64,000 bases of DNA from Flavobacterium lutivivi (GTDB lineage Bacteria; Bacteroidota; Bacteroidia; Flavobacteriales; Flavobacteriaceae). The number at the start of each line of letters is the position of its first letter. Within the stretch, counting starts at the first letter, position 1. The notes under the pieces were generated by a model, which saw only the letters and a list, made by a program, of their open reading frames with translations, did not search any database and was not told the origin of the DNA. Positions 59,878 through 64,000 of the stretch are shown here, one piece after another. A program made the translations under genes and the position numbers. The stretch is from assembly GCF_014642275.1 (NCBI RefSeq), contig NZ_BMIM01000007.1:1-64000 (forward strand). The letters are read 5' to 3'.

Positions 59878-60435
59878 ATGAAGATTAAATTATTTCTAGC
59901 ATTATTTCTTGTATTAAGTATAACAATATGTTGCAAGGATGATGTTTTGCCAAAACCAGCAAGTCAACTCAGATTAGAATATCCAAAGGCAACATATCAA
60001 GCATTTACATCACCTTGTCCATTCACATTTGAAATTAATAGAACAGCAAATGTTGAAGCCGATAAAGATTGTGGCTATAGCTTGCATTATAAAAAGATGA
60101 AGGCTACTGTTTATATAACCTATAAACCAGTTCAAAATAATATTGATAAGTTGTTGCGTGATGCTCAAAAACTGACCTATGAGCATGTAATTAAAGCAGA
60201 TGATATATTAGAGCAACCATTTATTAATTCTACTGATAAAGTTTATGGAATGTTCTACAGAGTGAATGGTAATGCAGCAACAAATGCTCAGTTTTATGTT
60301 ACAGATAGTGTGAAACATTTTTTAACTGGTTCGGTTTATTTCTATGCAAAGCCAAATTATGACTCCATAATGCCAGCTACAGATTACATCAAAAAAGATA
60401 TGCGAAAAATAATGGAAACCATCCGTTGGAAATAA
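59878..60435 (+). CDS. gldD: gliding motility lipoprotein GldD
   Basis: The ATG abuts the gldE stop. A lipoprotein signal (MKIKLFLALFLVLSITICC) precedes a mature region with the GldD features PKPASQLRLEYPKATYQAF, CPFTFEINRTANVEADKDCG, MKATVYITYKPV and an end PATDYIKKDMRKIMETIRWK. The 185-residue length fits. GldD is needed for gliding and for T9SS function in F. johnsoniae, consistent with the T9SS cargo genes in this window. Confidence 0.95.
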   Translation: MKIKLFLALFLVLSITICCKDDVLPKPASQLRLEYPKATYQAFTSPCPFTFEINRTANVEADKDCGYSLHYKKMKATVYITYKPVQNNIDKLLRDAQKLTYEHVIKADDILEQPFINSTDKVYGMFYRVNGNAATNAQFYVTDSVKHFLTGSVYFYAKPNYDSIMPATDYIKKDMRKIMETIRWK

Positions 60436-60467
60436 AAAAGGGAACTCAATTTTGAGTTCCCTTTTTT
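60434..60467. terminator. bidirectional terminator
   Basis: AAAAAAGGGAACTCAA, TT loop, TTGAGTTCCCTTTTTT: a 16-bp stem between gldD and the convergent metal-binding-domain gene. Confidence 0.95.
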
Positions 60468-60480
60468 ATTTGTTATTCAT

Positions 60481-60855
60481 TTAGATTTTTGTTTTCATGT
60501 CTGAAACCTTATAGGTTTTTCCATCTGCACAAGATTCAACTAAATCGGTAATTTTTTTTGAATCTAAAACTGCTGCATCAAAAACAACAGTAGCTTCTTT
60601 TTTGTCAAAATCTACTTTTGCTTCTTGAATTCCATCGGTATCAGCTAGTTTTTCCTCAATTGTTTTTGCACAACCAATAGCACATGTCATACCTTCGATA
60701 TGGAATGATGCTGTTTCGGGTTTTGCAGCTATAGTTTTTTCTTTTTTTGGTTCCTTAGTTTCCTGGGACAAATTGGCTTTAGATGCTGTTTCTTTACAGC
60801 CTATCAACGCTATCGAACAAAAAGAAACTGTCAATAGTGATTTTAAAAAATTCAT
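60481..60855 (-). CDS. lipoprotein with heavy-metal-associated domain
   Basis: I start at 60855 (MNFLKSLLTVSFCSIALIGC), giving a lipoprotein signal with lipobox ALIGC; an ATG nine codons earlier is less fitting. A short Lys/Glu-rich linker precedes a heavy-metal-associated domain (about 50-124). The usual metal loop GMTCxxC is altered to GMTCAIGCAKTIEEKL, with three residues between the cysteines. It is probably a periplasmic metal carrier, but the changed loop makes the metal uncertain. The length is 124 residues. Confidence 0.82.
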   Translation of the reverse strand: MNFLKSLLTVSFCSIALIGCKETASKANLSQETKEPKKEKTIAAKPETASFHIEGMTCAIGCAKTIEEKLADTDGIQEAKVDFDKKEATVVFDAAVLDSKKITDLVESCADGKTYKVSDMKTKI

Positions 60856-60965
60856 GATATTATATTTAATGTTTGTTGTCAAGTTGAAATACGTTACAAA
60901 AATAAATAATTTTTAAAATGGTCATTCTTAAAATAATTACAAAATTTGTGGAATAATTTTTAGGT

Positions 60966-61832
60966 ATGAAATCATTACAAATAAAATGGATTTTGCTGGG
61001 GTTGTTAGCATTGATTTGGGGAAGTTCATTTATTTTAATAAAAAAAGGGCTTATTGGTTTAACTCCATTTCAGTTAGGTTCATTAAGAATAATTTTTTGT
61101 GCAGTTTTTTTATTGGTAATTGGATTTAAAAGTCTAACCGAAATTCCTCTGCACAAATGGAAATTTGTTGCCGTTACTTCATTATTTGGTACATTTATAC
61201 CTGCTTATCTTTTTGCTATTGCAGAAACAAAAGTAAGTAGCTCTATTTGCTCAATATTAAATTCACTAACTCCTCTAAGCACTTTGTTGTTTGGAGCAAC
61301 ATTTTTTGGTCTAGATTTTAAAAGAAGTCAACTGTTTGGAATTATTATTGGGTTAGCAGGAACAGCTATTTTAATTTTTACTGGAGCAGAGAATAATACT
61401 ACAGAGAACTATTTCTATACTGTATTTGTAATTATTGCTACAATGTGCTATGCTACCAATGTTAATTTAATAAAAAAATATCTGTCTGATGTAAAACCTT
61501 TGAGTATTACAACCGGAAATTTTTTGGTAATGTTACTACCAGCACTATTGATATTATTTTTCACAGATTTTTCTTCAAAAGTCCATGTAGAGTCTACTCA
61601 ACACGCCATGATTTTTGTGGCAATTCTAGGGATTGTTGGAACAGGAATTGCAAACATTTCGTTTTATAAGCTAATTCAAATTTCGTCGCCAGTTTTTGCT
61701 TCTTCGGTTACTTATCTTATTCCAATTGTTGCACTGGGTTGGGGAATTTTTGATAACGAGAGATTAACTCTTTTTCAAATTTTTGGCGCAGCTGTAGTTA
61801 TGGTAGGAATATATTTAGCTAATAAAAAATAA
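60966..61832 (+). CDS. EamA/DMT family transporter
   Basis: The 288-residue protein has ten predicted helices in two EamA repeats, with WGSSFILIKKGLIGLTPFQLG in the first and ATMCYATNVNLIKKYLSDVKPL opening the second. It is a drug/metabolite-type exporter of the inner membrane. The substrate is unknown. It diverges from the metal-binding-domain lipoprotein gene across 110 bases and ends at a short hairpin. Confidence 0.9.
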   Translation: MKSLQIKWILLGLLALIWGSSFILIKKGLIGLTPFQLGSLRIIFCAVFLLVIGFKSLTEIPLHKWKFVAVTSLFGTFIPAYLFAIAETKVSSSICSILNSLTPLSTLLFGATFFGLDFKRSQLFGIIIGLAGTAILIFTGAENNTTENYFYTVFVIIATMCYATNVNLIKKYLSDVKPLSITTGNFLVMLLPALLILFFTDFSSKVHVESTQHAMIFVAILGIVGTGIANISFYKLIQISSPVFASSVTYLIPIVALGWGIFDNERLTLFQIFGAAVVMVGIYLANKK

Positions 61833-61855
61833 AAGACCGCAATTTGCGGCCTTCT
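61833..61855. terminator. short hairpin terminator
   Basis: AAGACCGCAA and TTGCGGCCTT pair except for one mismatch (A-C), between the EamA gene and the convergent M16 gene. Confidence 0.65.
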
Positions 61856-61881
61856 ATTTTTATACAAAATTTCTAAATTTA

Positions 61882-63939
61882 TTATTTGAAATCAGCATCA
61901 GTAACTCCTTCGTTTACTTTTACATCACTCATAATAAAGTTTAATTCAAATCCTTGGTTCATTGTTATTGCATAAGGGAATTTAACACCTTTAACATCTT
62001 TATAATCACCAAAGTTAGTGGTTACCGTCATTTTTTGTTCGCCTCTTTCAACTGTTTTTGATTCAGCTACTTTTAAACCAGATTTTACATCGTAGTATAA
62101 AGTTGATTTTCCGTTTTTGATAACATAGGCATCACTACCATTAAAAGGCTCAATACCATCAAGAACTAAATCTGTTTTTTTCATCAAGGCAAGCTCGTCA
62201 AAAGTTGCAGCAGTTTCTTTTTTCTCTGCAAATTCTTCAGCAGAAAGTTCTTTTCTCATACCTTGTTGAACTGTAAAACCTCCTTTTTCATCAACCACTT
62301 GTTTTGATAATTCGCCCATTCCTTCCATTTCAATTTTCACTAAAGATTTTCCTTTAGCATCTTTTTTCATTGTAAATTTTAAAGGTGCTGGAGCTTGTGG
62401 AATTGTTGCAGTTCCAACCATTGAAACTGTTTTTACAGCAGCTACAGCTTTTTGACCACCAATTGCGTTGATGTAATTATCTAAAACTGTTTTAACGGTT
62501 ACACCAGCTGGAGCAGGTTTTTTCATAGCTGGTTTTTCTGTTGGATTTCCGTATTTATCGAAATAGAACATAGGTATTTTTAGTTTTTCCAAAGCAGGAA
62601 TTACTTCTGAACCTTTACCTACTATAAGTATACGCATATTGTCTGCAAGCATATATTTATTGGCAACTCTCATTACATCATCAGCAGTTACTGCATTGAT
62701 GTTTTTGATGTAGTTTTCATAGAAATCTGCAGGTAAACCTTCTGTTTCAATATTTAATGCATAACGAGCAACAGTAGCTGGTTTTTCTACTTGCATTACA
62801 AAACGCCCAATATATCCAGCTTTTACATTTTTAAGTGTTTCTTCAGAAACTTTTTCAGTTCTAATTCTATTGAGTTCATTTAGAGCTTCTACAACTGAGC
62901 TGTCAGTAACTGCATTTCTAACTTGAGCATTTCCTGTAAATTTACTTGAACCAAATTTGCTTTGACCAACATATGATCTTGCGCCATATGTCCAACCATG
63001 TTTTTCTCTAAGGTTCATGTTTAAATAACTATTGAAATCTCCACCATAAATTTGATTAGCAACAATTAAAGGGAAATAATCAGGATTAGATATTTTCATA
63101 TCAATAGTGTTCAATAAAGTTAACTCTGATTGAACAGCATTTGGCATGTCAACAAAGTTTATTTGAGTGTATTGAACATTGCTTGGTGTAGAATAACTTA
63201 CTCTAGGAGCAGTAGCTTTTGCCCAACTTCCAAAAAGTTTTTCTACATTTTTCTTAACGTCTTTGGTTTTAATATCACCAACAACAACAAGATAAGCTCT
63301 TTCAGGGACAAAATAAGTTCTGTAGTTGTCTTTTACATCAGCTAAAGAAACATTTTTTATAGTTTCTTCAGAAAGATATTCACCAGCTGGATTGGCTTTA
63401 CCAAAAGCTAAAACATTTTCAACTCTTCCTGCTACAGCAGAAACACTTTTTTCTTGTGTTTTTAATCCTTCTATTAATTTGTCTTTTTCTTTGTCAAATT
63501 CTTCTTGAGTAAAATTTGGCATTAAAGAACCTTCTGCCAATAATTCTAAAATTCTTTTAGAATGTTTTGATAAACCGCTTGCAGAAGCACCAGAAGAATA
63601 GAAATTGATGTTTGCTCCGAGGAAATCAATTTCTTCGTTGAAAGCATCTTTTGAGGTTTTTGTTGAACCATTTCCTATTAGTGAACTTGTTAGTTCGTCA
63701 ACACCTTTTTTGTCTCCTTCTGCATATGGAGCATTATCCAAAGTTAGATTATAGGAAACACGTGGTAGTTTGTGATCTTCAACCACTAAAACTTTTAATC
63801 CATTTGGTAAAGAAAAAGTTTCTGGTTTTTTTATTTTTATACTAGGAGCTGGTCCTGGTTTTGGCTGTGATCTGTAGTCTTGTGCTTGTGTCATAAAAGT
63901 TAAAAACAAGCTAGAAAGTATTATAATTGATTTTTTCAT
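61882..63939 (-). CDS. M16-family peptidase subunit without zinc motif, fused to a LolA-like domain
   Basis: The 685-residue protein has a signal peptide (ending TFMTQAQ), two M16 domains (about 35-455) with NGLKVLVVEDHKLPRVSYNL, YLVVVGDIKTKDVKK and EKHGWTYGARSYV. The expected zinc motif HxxEH is replaced around ADELTSSLIGNGS (here VDELTSSLIGNGST), so this is the catalytically silent partner. Residues from about 485 form a separate beta-rich domain with KFTMKKDAKGKSLVKIEMEG and YYDVKSGLKVAESKTVERGE, LolA-like in appearance. The upstream gene, cut by the window end, is probably the active partner. Confidence 0.87.
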   Translation of the reverse strand: MKKSIIILSSLFLTFMTQAQDYRSQPKPGPAPSIKIKKPETFSLPNGLKVLVVEDHKLPRVSYNLTLDNAPYAEGDKKGVDELTSSLIGNGSTKTSKDAFNEEIDFLGANINFYSSGASASGLSKHSKRILELLAEGSLMPNFTQEEFDKEKDKLIEGLKTQEKSVSAVAGRVENVLAFGKANPAGEYLSEETIKNVSLADVKDNYRTYFVPERAYLVVVGDIKTKDVKKNVEKLFGSWAKATAPRVSYSTPSNVQYTQINFVDMPNAVQSELTLLNTIDMKISNPDYFPLIVANQIYGGDFNSYLNMNLREKHGWTYGARSYVGQSKFGSSKFTGNAQVRNAVTDSSVVEALNELNRIRTEKVSEETLKNVKAGYIGRFVMQVEKPATVARYALNIETEGLPADFYENYIKNINAVTADDVMRVANKYMLADNMRILIVGKGSEVIPALEKLKIPMFYFDKYGNPTEKPAMKKPAPAGVTVKTVLDNYINAIGGQKAVAAVKTVSMVGTATIPQAPAPLKFTMKKDAKGKSLVKIEMEGMGELSKQVVDEKGGFTVQQGMRKELSAEEFAEKKETAATFDELALMKKTDLVLDGIEPFNGSDAYVIKNGKSTLYYDVKSGLKVAESKTVERGEQKMTVTTNFGDYKDVKGVKFPYAITMNQGFELNFIMSDVKVNEGVTDADFK

Positions 63940-63951
63940 GATAATTTGATC

Positions 63952-64000
63952 TTAGTTTTGAGCTTTATCTTTTGCTGGAACATAATCCAAAATCAAACGT
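63952..64000 (-). CDS. C-terminus of an M16 family peptidase, truncated by window end
   Basis: The minus strand reads RLILDYVPAKDKAQN then stop, in the window's last 49 bases. This resembles the C-terminal end of the zinc-bearing M16 peptidase that usually precedes a motif-less partner. The spacing to the next ATG is 12 bases, so the two form an operon. The identification rests on 15 residues and the neighbour. Confidence 0.6.
   Translation of the reverse strand, partial: RLILDYVPAKDKAQN

Overview
The window looks like a core chromosomal segment of a Flavobacterium-like member of the Bacteroidota. The evidence is strong AT richness, type IX secretion (T9SS) C-terminal sorting domains, the gliding genes gldE and gldD, a MurF-alanine racemase fusion, Omp28-type proteins, promoter-like TAnnTTTG boxes and almost no Shine-Dalgarno sites. 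Nearly all of it is gene-dense and housekeeping. I see no CRISPR array, rRNA operon, integrase or intact insertion sequence.

Layout. 0-0.7 kb: the end of an unrecognised, possibly accessory gene and odd non-coding DNA. 0.7-8.3 kb: a secreted metalloprotease, an amino-acid-oxidase-like flavoprotein, mtgA overlapping an LpxR-like lipid A deacylase, DoxX and AIM24 proteins. 8.3-10.9 kb: a TonB-dependent receptor with a His/Cys-rich partner and a perfect 16-bp palindrome between them, possibly a metal-uptake unit. 11-19.6 kb: asd, mscL, murF-alr, tdk, an acidic protein overlapping rsmI, a lipoprotein and adenine deaminase. 19.7-24.4 kb: recJ, an MFS carrier, lpxH, queD and an unannotated 57-residue membrane protein. 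24.5-31.3 kb: an envelope redox group with three thioredoxin-fold proteins, an outer-membrane barrel, a lipoprotein with two CXXCH haem sites and a T9SS protein with a cysteine pair. 31.4-38 kb: tRNA-Ala(GGC), DUF3109, MarC, a short FAD protein, a C-terminal protease, a dCMP-deaminase-like enzyme, HupE, TerB and fbp. 38-44.5 kb: an acetyltransferase, aspartate kinase, a toxin-antitoxin pair, a very large outer-membrane protein and a Lys-rich protein with a chlorovirus-type adaptor domain. 44.8-50.6 kb: nrdB, nrdA, small genes and dgt. 50.6-56.9 kb: a DUF3078 protein, dxs, tadA, a SIMPL protein, RNase G, a 30-residue very basic protein and HU. 57-64 kb: mutY-ssb-gldE-gldD, a metal-binding-domain lipoprotein, an EamA transporter and an M16 peptidase pair cut by the window end.

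Themes. Several genes handle nucleotides (tdk, nrdAB, dgt, dCMP-deaminase-like, ade), the envelope (mtgA, murF-alr, lpxH, LpxR-like, mscL) and secretion or gliding (T9SS cargo, gldDE). Convergent genes often share hairpin terminators. Short AT-rich repeats recur in intergenic DNA and, in two places, reach into coding sequence (the 3' end of queD and the interior of dxs).

The most promising lead is the redox group at 24.5-31.3 kb. Next are the 30-residue basic protein, the peptidase-LolA-like fusion, the Lys-rich adaptor-domain protein and the palindrome beside the TonB receptor. All functions are inferred by reading the sequence; no database search was run.
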